From contig OZ004587.1 in NCBI GenBank assembly GCA_963924555.1, positions 8,386,075-8,450,074 on the forward strand: a stretch of DNA of 64,000 nucleotides, given 5' to 3'. The notes under the pieces were generated by a model. It searched no databases and had not been told where the DNA came from. It worked only from the letters and a program-made list of their open reading frames with translations. Below are positions 53,298 through 63,661 of this stretch, piece after piece; position 1 is the first letter of the stretch; each line of letters opens with the position of its first letter. The position numbers were made by a program, and so were the translations under genes. The stretch is from Crambe crambe (taxonomy: Eukaryota; Porifera; Demospongiae; Poecilosclerida; Crambeidae).

Positions 53298-56200
53298 ATG
53301 TTCTACTTGAGCCTTATTTTTGTATGCCATGCAGTATTGTTGCAAGCAACAGAATGCAATGCAATTGTTGAAAACTCGACAATTATTGGTATCACTGGCT
53401 CAGGAGAAAGAGTTTCTGAACCATGCATAGATGAAACATTGACTGCTCCCTTGTCTGGAAACCTCTCCAGCATCACCAGGAGCAATACTCACTTTAAGCT
53501 ATGCTGGAAGGAAAACAATTCAACAGGCCTGATAAAGATTGAGGATGTTTCAAACATTGCCTTGACAGGATTCTATCGTCCAAGTATCATCAAGTGTTCC
53601 AAAACAAGCGGATTTCTTTTCAAGTTTGTACGAAATTTAACCATAAATGGCATCGTTTTCATAAACTGTGGAATCAAAATTGAAGATGGTTTTACTGGAG
53701 CACTAAACATAATCAATGGTTTGAATATATTCTTATCCAATGTACACATCTGGAACAGTCCAGGTATAGGGCTGGTTTTAAGCAATGTCGGTGGATCCGT
53801 AACTATCGAACACTCTGAATTTTCCCAGAGTGGGTGTCATGGTGATACTGGAGGGAGTGGTATGCTGATAAAACTTGATGACATAGCTCTCTCTGAATGC
53901 ATACAAGACATTGACATAAACCAGAGCAATGAACAAATGTATGATAACACTGGGGACTTTGATGGGACAACATACAGTGACGATCGTATCCTTATGACCA
54001 GGACTAAATTCACCTCTAACAGGGCAAGAGGAAACGGTGGAGGGTTAAATATCAGCATTGGTGACACCAGTTTCTTTGCTATTGAGATTCAAGACTGCGA
54101 GTTTACTGACAACTTCAGTCCGCATAAAGGTGGTGGGATGCATATAGAATATGATCCAGATATAGCATCAACCAATTTCTCCTTCATCATCAAGTCCACG
54201 ATATTTCGTAACAATTCAGCAGATATTGGAGGAGGTACCAGTATTTACTTGTCAAGAACTGAGAATAAGAACTCTACGCACATAAGGTTCAAGAATGCAA
54301 CGTGGATCAATAATACTGCAAAATTTGGGTCTGCCATCTCCCTCTTACCAAAGGAAGAATACACCGAGCGTTCCAGAGGACACTTGCCAAAAATTGCTTT
54401 CGATGTTTTGACAATGGAATCGAACAAGATCAAAGTGCGCAAAGATCAAGGTGAGATGTCTTACGAGGAATACACCGATGGAGGGGGAGGTCTCTACTGT
54501 TCCAATTACATCATCAATATGAAAGGAGACTCAAGAATTTCCGAAAATGACGGCAGTGCTTTTTACTTGGCTTACTGTCAGATCCACTGTGATGAAAACA
54601 CAACCATATTATTCGAAAGCAATTCAGGCTATTATGGAGGTGCCATCTACTTGCTGTCCTCAGAGATTATTGTAAGTAGTGACACACTGCTCACTTTTTC
54701 AAATAATGCAGCTTTTTTATCGGGAGGAGCTCTGCATTTCTATTCCCAAGAGTTGATATTCAGTTCCTATTCCAGAATCTGTTTCATCAGAAGGAAAGCT
54801 ACTTCCAATCCGGCAACTATAAATTTCATTTTCGAAAACAACAGAGCTTATGCAAGCAAACTGGGTAGGAACAACTCAATACATGCTCTCTCAATACTTC
54901 CATGCACGAAGGAGCTAAATGCATCTATCCACGATATTTTCAGCAAAATTGGAACGTTCAAATTCATACCAGAATCCAGCAATACAATCACCACAGGAGC
55001 AGGGAATTCTCGCTTCCTTACACAGCCAGAATATATTGATGTTATACCTGGAAAATCAACTGCATTGAAGATTGAGTCGTGGGATGACTTCAATAGAAAC
55101 AGTAATCCCATATATCTAGCTACCATCCGAGATAACGATGTACAAGTCAAGTATCCTTATATTTCCAAGCAGACGAAACTTGTTTTGATTGGTCGAGTGG
55201 GAAGTATCGTACAAGTCTCGCTATCCACGTTATCGTCACGACGTTTGATTGCAACCTTTCCAGCAAGGTTGGTAGAATGTCCTCCTGGGTATGTCATGAT
55301 ACGAGATCGCTGCAAATGTTCTGTACTGACAGCTCAAGAGAGTCGGTATTATGGAATTGCCACGTGCAATCTGTCTGATTTCACAACGAAAAGGATACGA
55401 GGGTTCTGGATTGGATACCTATCGAATGAGGCTGAGAGTGATGAAACATTAAGGACGGGATATTGCCCCCTTGGTTACTGCTCAAAGAATGAAACACTTC
55501 CAAAAAATGCCAAAGCTTTACTAATCAGTAGGAAAATCTGCACTGATAACCGTGAGGGATTTTTATGTGCTCAATGCATTGAAAACTTCTCCGTCTATTA
55601 CAACGGTTTATCGTTCAAGTGTGGGAAAAATGACTTGTGCTCCATTGGATGGCTTTTTTATATACTAGGAGTGATTCTTCCAATAACACTTGTCTTTACA
55701 GTCATCCTTCTCTGGGATATATCACTCACAACTGGACTCGTTAATGGCTTCATCTTTTTCGCTCAAGTCGTTGAATATATCGACACTACTGTCGGAGATG
55801 TGATTGACTTCCCCCCAGCTCTTCAGAACCTCACATCCATTCATCAAACCCTCTATCGCATGTTCCAACTGGACTTCTTCACTGCCGAAGCCCTTGCCTT
55901 TTGCATTTGGAAGAATGCAAACACTCTGAATATATTGGCACTGAAGTACGTGGCACTAATCTACACTTTAGTCTTGATTGTTGGCATCATCTTGATCATC
56001 CAGCACAGCCACACAGCATGCAAGCTGAATAAATTCCTCAAGAAAAGACTCCCAAACATGAAACAGAGTTTCATTCACGGGATATCAGCTTTTCTGATCC
56101 TTGTTTATTCTCAGTGTGTCACTATTTCAGTTACGATACTGAGAAAAGGATACATTTACAAGAAAGGTTGGCACTTATCCTCTGAAGTGGTTTATTACTA

Positions 56201-56933
56201 TGGGGAATACACATGGATGAGTAATGCACATCTTCCTTATGCCATTATAGCCATCCTGGCCTTGATTTTGATGGGAACTCCACCCATCCTCCTGCTGATA
56301 TACCCTCTCCATTATAGAGTGCTAGCACTATTGAAAATCTCCGAATCACGGTACACAAACCTCACCTTAAAGCTGATCCCTTTGGAGAAATTAAAGCCAT
56401 TCTTCGATTCTTTCCAGAGCAGCTTCAAAGATGAATACCGTTTCTTTTCTGGTCTTTACTTTGTATATCGACTAGCCATCCTGATCAGTCTTGCAGTAAG
56501 TCGTGTGAGTACATTTTACATATTACTGGAAGTACAACTCGTCTTGATGCTCATTCTGCACCTCATCTGCCAGCCACATAAGAGACACCTCCACAATATC
56601 ACGGACGGCCTCTTCTTTGGGAATTTAGCGATTATAAATGCCTTGACGGTATTCAATTTCACCCAAACAGTGTACCCGCCTGCCACATCCAACTCTCTCC
56701 TTGTCAGCATCTGGATACAGACTCTTCTCATATTCTCACCATTTCTTCTCCTAATTATCAGCATCATGGTTCGATTGTGCAGACACTTCAGGAGAAAGAA
56801 AGAAAAGTCGAATTTGGAGTGGGACAATGAATTTCCATTAGAATCTTACGAACTGTCAAGTATAACAGATTATGATCAGAGGCCTAGTGAAACGCTTGAA
56901 ACAGATTACTCTATAAGCTTACAGCAATATTAA
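53298..56933 (+). CDS. Beta-helix ectodomain / nine-helix membrane protein, paralogue 2 (intronless)
   Basis: A single exon of 1,211 residues, a tandem paralogue of 48729-52463 in the same orientation. It has a signal peptide (MFYLSLIFVCHAVLLQAT) and a beta-helix-like repeat region with NGGGLNISIG, HKGGGMHIEY, YYGGAIYLLSS and FLSGGALHFYS. The Cys linker has REGFLCAQC then FKCGKNDLC, which aligns with the RKGVLCGHC motif of paralogue 1. Nine hydrophobic segments start near residue 785. The block FDSFQSSFKDEYRFFSGLYF is almost identical to paralogue 1, while the ectodomains are much more diverged. The tail is longer and acidic with several tyrosines (LESYELSSITDYDQ, ETDYSISLQQY), possible phosphorylation or sorting sites. 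AATAAA signals lie near 57062. The 3' end converges with the kinase gene. Confidence 0.9.
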   Translation: MFYLSLIFVCHAVLLQATECNAIVENSTIIGITGSGERVSEPCIDETLTAPLSGNLSSITRSNTHFKLCWKENNSTGLIKIEDVSNIALTGFYRPSIIKCSKTSGFLFKFVRNLTINGIVFINCGIKIEDGFTGALNIINGLNIFLSNVHIWNSPGIGLVLSNVGGSVTIEHSEFSQSGCHGDTGGSGMLIKLDDIALSECIQDIDINQSNEQMYDNTGDFDGTTYSDDRILMTRTKFTSNRARGNGGGLNISIGDTSFFAIEIQDCEFTDNFSPHKGGGMHIEYDPDIASTNFSFIIKSTIFRNNSADIGGGTSIYLSRTENKNSTHIRFKNATWINNTAKFGSAISLLPKEEYTERSRGHLPKIAFDVLTMESNKIKVRKDQGEMSYEEYTDGGGGLYCSNYIINMKGDSRISENDGSAFYLAYCQIHCDENTTILFESNSGYYGGAIYLLSSEIIVSSDTLLTFSNNAAFLSGGALHFYSQELIFSSYSRICFIRRKATSNPATINFIFENNRAYASKLGRNNSIHALSILPCTKELNASIHDIFSKIGTFKFIPESSNTITTGAGNSRFLTQPEYIDVIPGKSTALKIESWDDFNRNSNPIYLATIRDNDVQVKYPYISKQTKLVLIGRVGSIVQVSLSTLSSRRLIATFPARLVECPPGYVMIRDRCKCSVLTAQESRYYGIATCNLSDFTTKRIRGFWIGYLSNEAESDETLRTGYCPLGYCSKNETLPKNAKALLISRKICTDNREGFLCAQCIENFSVYYNGLSFKCGKNDLCSIGWLFYILGVILPITLVFTVILLWDISLTTGLVNGFIFFAQVVEYIDTTVGDVIDFPPALQNLTSIHQTLYRMFQLDFFTAEALAFCIWKNANTLNILALKYVALIYTLVLIVGIILIIQHSHTACKLNKFLKKRLPNMKQSFIHGISAFLILVYSQCVTISVTILRKGYIYKKGWHLSSEVVYYYGEYTWMSNAHLPYAIIAILALILMGTPPILLLIYPLHYRVLALLKISESRYTNLTLKLIPLEKLKPFFDSFQSSFKDEYRFFSGLYFVYRLAILISLAVSRVSTFYILLEVQLVLMLILHLICQPHKRHLHNITDGLFFGNLAIINALTVFNFTQTVYPPATSNSLLVSIWIQTLLIFSPFLLLIISIMVRLCRHFRRKKEKSNLEWDNEFPLESYELSSITDYDQRPSETLETDYSISLQQY

Positions 56934-57163
56934 ACTAAACACAGCTATGCAACAATACCTAGACACTTCAGAATTTTTATATTTTTATATTTTTATTTAT
57001 TTGCTAGTCTTGTTGTGTGTAGTTGATCATAATTATGCAGAATGGTAATTGCCAAAAAGATAATAAAAAGCCAAAAGGAATAAAAAGATTGCTGCTAATT
57101 AGATTATAGCTAAAATTGCCATGAAATTATTCACAAAGCTGCGTAAAAGATTGTGAAGTTTTG

Positions 57164-57555
57164 CTAAGAGATTCTGGGTACATGTTTGCCAGTCTTGCAG
57201 CCACTAGCACTCTCATCAGCTTTATAGCAGCAACTCCATCTCTGCACACACAGGGAGAAAGTCATAAAAATGGTTGACTGTCCACTGACAAACCCTCACC
57301 TTCTGCAGTTGATGATGAGAGGACAGAAAATAGATGGGAAAAAAAGATATCATAATTATTATCAATTGGATTAAAAGTGATCACTTTACTCACATGCTAT
57401 TGGTGAAAAGACAAACAGATATTCCCGGGTAGTTGCCGGTAGAGTAGTTTCATAACAAAATGGTAATACATGAAAGCTTCAGTACATGAATACTGTGTGG
57501 ACTTACCAGCTATATACCCCAGAGGAAGACAATGGTTGAAGAAATCATACAATGT

Positions 57556-57612
<57 letters not shown>

Positions 57613-59922
57613 TGACATCTCATTTTATCATGTTATGTTCAACTTACATACTAAAGGGAAGAGATAGCCACAGAATAACGTCATTTTATGCAGAAGAATA
57701 GATTACAGATTAGTTATGCATAATCAATATCTCTGCTACTTACTTTCTGAATATCCCATACAACACAACGATCAAGGACATCAGCACATGAGTGAGTGAG
57801 ATAGGAATTAACTCTGAAAATATTAATTATGTACGAGTCAACTCACTCCTATGTGGTAATAACAGGAGTCGTCCTCATTTTCAACTTCAATATAAAACTT
57901 GTGGCAACAGCCGCACTCCCTACACATGCAAGGGAGAAGAAAGTGACAATTGGGAAAGGGGAGGTAAGGGGAAGGGAAGGGAAGGGGGAGGGAAGGGGAG
58001 GTAAGGGGGAGGAGAGGGGGAAGGGGGAGTCTTACTGTATTCTTTCCTCAGTTTGACATCTTGCATTGATTGTGCGAAGTTCTTCGATCTATTATGAGAG
58101 AAAAATTAAATGACTACAATATTATGTTTGTCCTGTTTCCAGATGCAAAGCCTTGGGCCTTCACCCATACAAGTGCAACTAAAACTGTCCAATATGTTCA
58201 AACCAGCTCACTTGTGCCTCTGCTAACTGCTTCTCTCTCATGAGGAGCACCACCTGTTCCTTCAGAAGTTCCCCACCTTCAAAGGCACTCTCACACGCCT
58301 TCACTGCACTGTCCCTTTCCTTCCGAACCTAGAACCCAAAAGGTCAAAGTCCATTTTAAAGAAAATCTAGTGAAAGCTCTGATAAAGGAGAGGACCAACC
58401 TCTCAACAAAGGACAATCTAAAAGCACCTTGTATATACACTATAAAAAATAACGTCCAAAAGAGGACACCCTTTCTATGAAGGTGTGTTTTTCCATTGTA
58501 GCATAATCTATTGTTCTCTACCTGTTCTAGCTCCTTCAGGAGTTGATCACAGTGGTCAGCCATGGATTTGAACTCCTCTGCAACTGTTTGCATCTGCTCC
58601 GCCATATCCTTCATCTGGCTCACTGCAAAGTCCCTCTCTGTAGCAACCATGTGCAACTTGGCCTAGTGAAGGAATTAGCAATTGTTACTAAGGAGAGAGT
58701 TTAAAGAGCTCTGGAGATGAAATAGCAGATTAAGATGATAGGTCCCAGAGATATGTAAATCCCAAAAATATACCACATTCATTCTGACCTTAGCTAGTTC
58801 TCTCTCTCTCTTCACTCTGTCTAAATCCACTTGCAAAGACGTCATCGATTCTCTGCTCTTCTTCTTTATGCAGCAAACTCGAAGTTGATTTAGAGCTTCT
58901 TCTATCGACAATCTCTTACTTGTGTCCGGATTCAACATATCTGATACTATGGAACAAAAACTTTTGGGATAGGAAGCCGGTAGAGGAAGGAGATCTTTAG
59001 CTGCGTAAGATACAAGCTCATTATTAGTATAGCCTAATGGGTAGTCAACCAAGGGGTGTTCTCTGAGAGCCATTTCATAAATCAGAGCTCCCACTGCAAA
59101 GGAGGTTTGCTTGGAGTAATTGAGGACGAATCTACGGGTTGGGTTGCGTTTGTAACTGTGATGGGTATTCAAGATCTCAGGGGCTAGGTGAGCTCGATTT
59201 CCCCCGGGTAGCATGCCCCGGGTTAGGGGAAGTGTCAGTGATCTATCAGAAAGCTGTACAGCACATCCGAAATCACATAAAACTATCTTTTCATCTTCCG
59301 TGACTAAAATATTGCTCATCTTCAGGTCTAAATGACGTATACTATTCTTTTCTAAATAAAGCACTCCTTCCAAGATTTGCTCTACAAATTTCAGCAGGTC
59401 ATCAAATTCTGTCGGTTGTGGGAGTTTAAGTATCCATGTCTCGAGGTCGTATGGGTGATAGTCTAGGACTAGGAACTGTCCCTTGGTGGCCATAACTTGT
59501 CCTGACCTGTTTTTTCTGGTGCAATGTTTTCTGGTCTCTGGAGAGAGAAGTTTTGCAAAACTGTCTGGAATTGGACTAATAAATTGAGCCCAGAAGCGAA
59601 TAATGTTCTCATGTGGCAACAGTCTCGATAAAATGAGCCATTCATTCTCATACGCATTCCTCACGACTGAGCTGTATTCGTGTGTGAAGTTGAAGAGAAG
59701 CTTGACCGCGTACAACTTGTCCGGATTGGGGAGTCCTTCCCTCAGGCACTTTGCAGCTACAACGAGTCCATTCTGACCTGATCCTAGGACGTGCTGGATC
59801 TCAAAGTCAGAAGCTTTGGAAGAACTCAGTGCACTCAGCTCAGCCACTTCCATTGTTCTTTGCTGCTTTGAACTCTGACCTACCTCAGTAAAACGAGCCA
59901 CGCCTCCTTTTTGCGTGCGCAT
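57164..59922 (-). CDS. PINK1-like protein kinase with coiled coil and CHORD-like Cys/His C-terminus
   Basis: Exons: 59922-58789 (378 codons, whole kinase domain), 58662-58522, 58328-58212, 58088-58036, 57919-57847 and 57241-57164. The last two junctions are tentative. Kinase motifs: glycine loop GSGQNG (47-52), VAVK-type K74, alpha-C E94, HLDLKMSN (197-204) with HRD changed to HLD but the catalytic Asp 199 kept, DFG 217-219 and APE 247-249. The segment LNYSKQTSFAVGALIYEM resembles the PINK1 NYSKADAWAVGAIAYE region, yet there is no mitochondrial leader. The next three exons are heptad-like coiled coil (ATERDFAVSQMKDMAEQM, VRKERDSAVKACESAFEGG). The C-terminus has ECGCCHKFY, ENEDDSCYYH and then RWSCC ... 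SGCKTGKH, like the Cys/His pattern of CHORD zinc modules. The start could instead be Met24 at 59853. Confidence 0.8.
57559..57609. repeat. (GA)n microsatellite in a kinase intron
   Basis: About 25 GA dinucleotides (CT on the transcribed strand). A second purine-rich block, GGGGAAGGG-type, lies at 57955-58028, next to the exon 58088-58036. Confidence 0.9.
58371..58500. repeat. GGAACCTC family element, kinase intron 2
   Basis: Internal words GATAAAGGAGAGGACCAACC, CAAAGGACAATCTAAAAGCA and TAACGTCCAAAAGAGGACAC match the family. The terminal repeats are degraded. Confidence 0.65.
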
Positions 59923-60047
59923 GTGTATTGTGTGAGGTCTATCATTAAAATAATAACGTCAGAGATTTATACATGCCACACCCACCTTCCTTGCAATGTT
60001 CATCTGTAATTAATTAATCACACCTATTCGAAAACTTTCACTGGACA
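59923..60047. promoter_or_regulatory. Bidirectional promoter, kinase / ADAM10
   Basis: 125 bp between divergent start codons. A near-NRF1 word (TGCGTGCGCATG at 59912-59923) overlaps the kinase start. The ADAM10 start lies in a CAATGGCGGCGC context. AATAACGTCA (CRE-like TAACGTCA) is at 59950-59959. Confidence 0.5.
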
Positions 60048-63000
60048 ATGGCGGCGCAAAGAAATCAGATCGCGACGATCAGGCTGGTCCTAAGCTTCTC
60101 CCTAACAGGTAAGCTTATGTGGGATCGGGCATGTGTTGTCTGCAAGAGCTTCAATATGGTTTTGGCTACAATCTGTTTATTGAGTCATATTAAACAAGTG
60201 TTGCTATGCAGTTGACTATTCTCTTTGACTCCACTCCGCTCCACATTTCACAGACATTCTTGAAAACCTGTCTAAATACTCTTTTGATGTCTATTCTCCC
60301 CGTAGCTCTGGTAGCATGTCGTCCAAGTGTGAAACTGTTTTCTTACTACGAGACGCTGGACTATGACCCCTCGGAGTTGGCAGCCCAGCACTCTAGAGTC
60401 ACCCGTGAAGCTGATAGAGGGCGTGGCATACAGCTTCATTTACATGCTTACAATAGGTAAGGAAAATCTCCTGCATAAAAGAGTTCAATAAGTCATTGCA
60501 AATGGTCCCAATGAAGAAGCATTTACCTCTGAAGTGAAGAAAGAAGAGTACCTCCTCTCTCTTTTTATATGTCCTAAGTCTTCACACTCTTATTAAACAA
60601 GTACTGTAGACTTCAGGATGGTTGTCAGTAACGTATGAGAAATAGGTAGTCACAAGGTAAGAAACCTGATCCTATTCAATCCATGCAGTTGTGTAAACCA
60701 TAGGACAAATGGCTATTCCCCAAACCTTCCTGACAACCAACCTGCAATGGACAGTAATTTCTTACATGTATGCATTAGCTGGCCCCTCCATGTTATGTAG
60801 CTCAGCCACTTTCCTGTTTAGTTAACTCTGTTTATCGTTGTATGTGTATTTTTGATGACCTCAGGAGCTTTCATAGTGTCCTCCGCCACTCAAAGGGCGT
60901 GTTTGGGGCCTCTGTGGAGATCATGGTAGGCGGGGTCACTTCAAATGAATACGATCGTAGGACGTTTTACGAGGGAAAGTTACATGGTGAGTGAGCTTAA
61001 TTTCCTTGAGATATGAAATCAAAAGTCTATTTGCATTAATTCACTTATAATTTACTCAGTGAGGATTATAACAGTCTGCCATAGGACATTTAGAAGGTTG
61101 AATGTCTGATCAAGATTTGCTTTGGTCTGACATCATATTGGCATAATACGCATTGCACTTAGAAATGTATCTATTTAAATGGCCAATCAACTCTTCCCAT
61201 GGTCTGATATTTTGTCAGATCATTTCAAAAGAGCACTGAATTTTCCAATGAGAGTGGGGTTTGATCAGCTCTCTGCTGGTTGATGTTTTAAATTTGATTA
61301 AGAATTAAGGAAAAAGTTCAAGCGAATGATCCAGTGGATCAAGAGAATGCAAATAGATGTTTGTAATCCCTTATTCTTAACTACTAACCAATGCCAAGCT
61401 TCCCACAGAAAGTAGTCTTCATCATACATACACTTCAAAGCACTTGAAAAATTAGTCATGATAATAATTCTTGACATGAAGCTGTGTGATGGAGTAATGT
61501 TATGGTATGATGAACCCATACACCTTCAACTTCCAACAATGTTGTTGTACGGGCACTCAAAATGCCACACAAATAGCAAGCAATTATGTTTACTTTCCTC
61601 ACTGTTATGGTAACCTAGAAGTTATAAAAGGACACGGAGTATAGCATAATCCTTATTCCTGTGGAATAGTATCGTATTATTGGGAGACATGAGTTGACAT
61701 ATTCACGTATCAAATAACCTTTAATCTCAAGCTCTTCATTTCTGCTTGTAAAGTGGGACTCTGCCTTTTGTCCTTTGTGGAGAGGTTATGGTTAGAGTGT
61801 ATGGAAAGGTATTGCTAGATTATCCTTTGTTGAGTGGTTCGTCAAAATACCACAAGAAATTGATTATCATATGGATAAGAGAGTGATAATTGCCTCTCTG
61901 CATGTCCTTGGAGGTCTATGCATGTTGTTCCTGGGGTCTATGGATGTTGTTCCTTGGGGGTCTATGCATGTTGTTCCTTGGGGGTCTAAGCATGTTGTTC
62001 TTTGGGGGTCTATGGATGTTCCTTGGGGGTCTATGCATGTTGTTATGACTGCATACCAACACATAACTCTTGATCGACCACTAGGAAAGTTTTATCTTAA
62101 CGGACATACAAATTAGGTGATACTAGTCACGGATAGTAATTGCCCTCAATTAATCATGTGATCATGACTATGTGTGTGTGTGTGTGTGTGTGTGTGGTAT
62201 GTGTCCTTATCCAAAACTTGATATTTACTCCTTTTGGCATCACTAAAATTGTAACTTAATATCTGAGAAGTTTCAGTATTGTCACATGATTAGAGGGGTT
62301 TCCCCAGTGATGATTTCCATAATCAGAGGGGTTTCCCCAGTAATGATTTCCATAATTAAAGGAGTTTCCCCAGTAATGGAAAGCAGATTATTTTCTTTCC
62401 TTCCCCACTCTTTTTGCAGATGAGGAAGACTCTCGTGTGATTGGTCACATCTTGGATGGCGTTTTTGACGGGATCATTCATTCAAAACACGGACAATTCC
62501 ATGTGGAGCGAGCTAACAAATTCTTTGGCTCTCCACAGATGTTCCACTCCATCATTTATCGAGACATTGACGTCCAAACTCCTGAGAACTCCCCCTCTAC
62601 GTGCGGTGTCAAAGGAGCTCTTCTTGAACGTTTAAAGCAACTCTCTTCACATGCCGTTCCTCTATCAGATGATCGTGAAGCACTTTATGGGACAGACACT
62701 TCTTCACGGATGAAACGCAACACCATAAATGGTAATCTTTTTTGCCCCATTCGTGTGGCAGCTGATCACCTCTTCTTAGCGAATGTGGGTGGGGGGAGTA
62801 TCGTGAACACGATGTCCGATATCGTCTCAGTGATTGCCAGTGTGCAAGCCATTTATCGCCAGACAGACTTTATTAATAGTGATGGAATGTCAGATAACAT
62901 TCAACCAGTTGTAGTTAAACTGGAAATCTTGGAACAGAGCATGCCCGGATATCGCTATGGAGCTAACAATATTGGTGTCAATGACTTTCTTGATTTGTGG

Positions 63001-63661
63001 TCGCAGGAAGACCAGAACGCGTATTGCTTGGCACTGCTCCTCACATATCGGGACTTCGATGGCGGAGTGTTGGGATTGGCATGGGTAGCTCAGCCCCCTG
63101 GGGGGAACAGGGGCGGGATTTGCGAACAGAGGGTGCGGCTATCGGCTGGAAATAGGAACCTTAACACTGCCATTGTCACTTTCCTGAATTACGGACAGAT
63201 GCAACCTCGTTCAGTCTCCACCATAACCATCGCTCACGAGTTTGGTCATAACTTTGGTTCTCCTGTAAGTCAATCCAGTGGGACCTCTGAATAATGGACG
63301 TACTTGGGACCTAGACTTTTATCCTTTGTAGAGAGGTTGTCCTCTTTTGGAGGTTATCTTATTTGTATAGAGTGTATATACAAAGGTACTTTTAGATTGT
63401 CCCTTTGTTAAGAGGTTTGTCCTCTTTTGGAGTGTCTTCTATTGGACATTCCACTGTAGAATCCTCCACTCTTTACTCTCTTCCCCCACCCCCACCCTCA
63501 GCATGATCCCCAGGGTACGTGCTCCCCCGGAGGAAGCAGTGGGAACTTCATCATGTTCCCCCAGGCCACTGACGGCTCCCAGCCAAACAACGAGAGATTT
63601 TCCAGCTGTAGCATCAACAGCATCAGACCTGTGCTGGAGGGCAAATCTAACTGCTTCACTG
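60048..63661 (+). CDS. ADAM10: ADAM10 (Kuzbanian-type) membrane metalloprotease, N-terminal part (runs past right edge)
   Basis: Exons in the window: 60048-60108, 60306-60456, 60865-60986, 62420-63264 and 63502-63661, in matching phase, with a donor at 63662. Further exons must lie beyond the window. A hydrophobic leader (IRLVLSFSLTALVACRPS) precedes the prodomain (KLFSYYETLDYD, HAYNRSFHSVLRHSKGVFG) with a conserved cysteine in STCGVKGALL. A furin-type site RMKR precedes the catalytic domain. The catalytic domain has FINSDGMSDNIQ, RDFDGGVLGLAWVAQP and GGICEQ, and the zinc motif HEFGHNFGSPHD (HExxHxxGxxH) split by an intron after SP. NNERFSSCSINSIRPVLEGK matches the ADAM10 rather than the ADAM17 pattern. 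ADAM10 sheds membrane proteins, including Notch at the S2 site. The disintegrin/Cys-rich, membrane and tail parts are not visible here. Confidence 0.95.
61058..61222. mobile_element. Relative of the 170-bp MITE inserted in a foldback element, ADAM10 intron 3
   Basis: Begins with the same CAGTGAGGATTATAAC terminus as 7405-7574 and contains ATAGGACATTTAGAAGG, GTATCTATTTAAATGGCC and CTCTTCCCATGGTCTGATAT. The right terminus is degraded. Sequence on both sides (CTATTTGCATTAATTCAC at 61027 and AGAGAATGCAAATAGATG near 61341) looks like the two ends of the foldback element seen at 15151-15356, suggesting nesting. Confidence 0.6.
61752..61852. repeat. GGAACCTC family fragment, ADAM10 intron 3
   Basis: AAGTGGGACTCTGCCTTTTG, CCTTTGTGGAGAGGTTATGG and AGATTATCCTTTGTTGAGTG match the family in order; both ends are eroded. 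Confidence 0.6.
61913..62044. repeat. 24-bp minisatellite in ADAM10 intron 3
   Basis: Five to six units of GGTCTATGCATGTTGTTCCT plus TGGG, with point changes (GCATG/GGATG/AAGCATG) and one unit shortened by 3 bp. It lies in an intron. The open frames it makes on both strands are repeat artefacts. Confidence 0.9.
62166..62193. repeat. (GT)n microsatellite
   Basis: About 14 GT dinucleotides in ADAM10 intron 3. Another GT run starts at 63982 and reaches the right edge. A duplicated CAGAGGGGTTTCCCCAGT... block lies at about 62292-62375 (three imperfect units). Confidence 0.85.
63278..63460. repeat. GGAACCTC family element, ADAM10 intron 4 (near full length)
   Basis: Starts CAGTGGGACCTCTGAATAAT and ends TCTATTGGACATTCCACTGT, with all internal blocks in order. 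It occupies most of the 237-bp intron that splits the zinc-binding motif. Confidence 0.8.

Noticed and set aside
57740..57813. Hydrophobic exon (LTHVLMSLIVVLYGIF) as a membrane segment of the kinase
   Set aside because: It has splice-like borders, but the preceding exon would leave a 33-nt intron and the phase gives a stop. It may be an alternative exon; not included in the model.
61871..62116. ORFs on both strands with VVPWGSMH / IDPQGTT repeats
   Set aside because: Artefact of the 24-bp minisatellite inside an ADAM10 intron.
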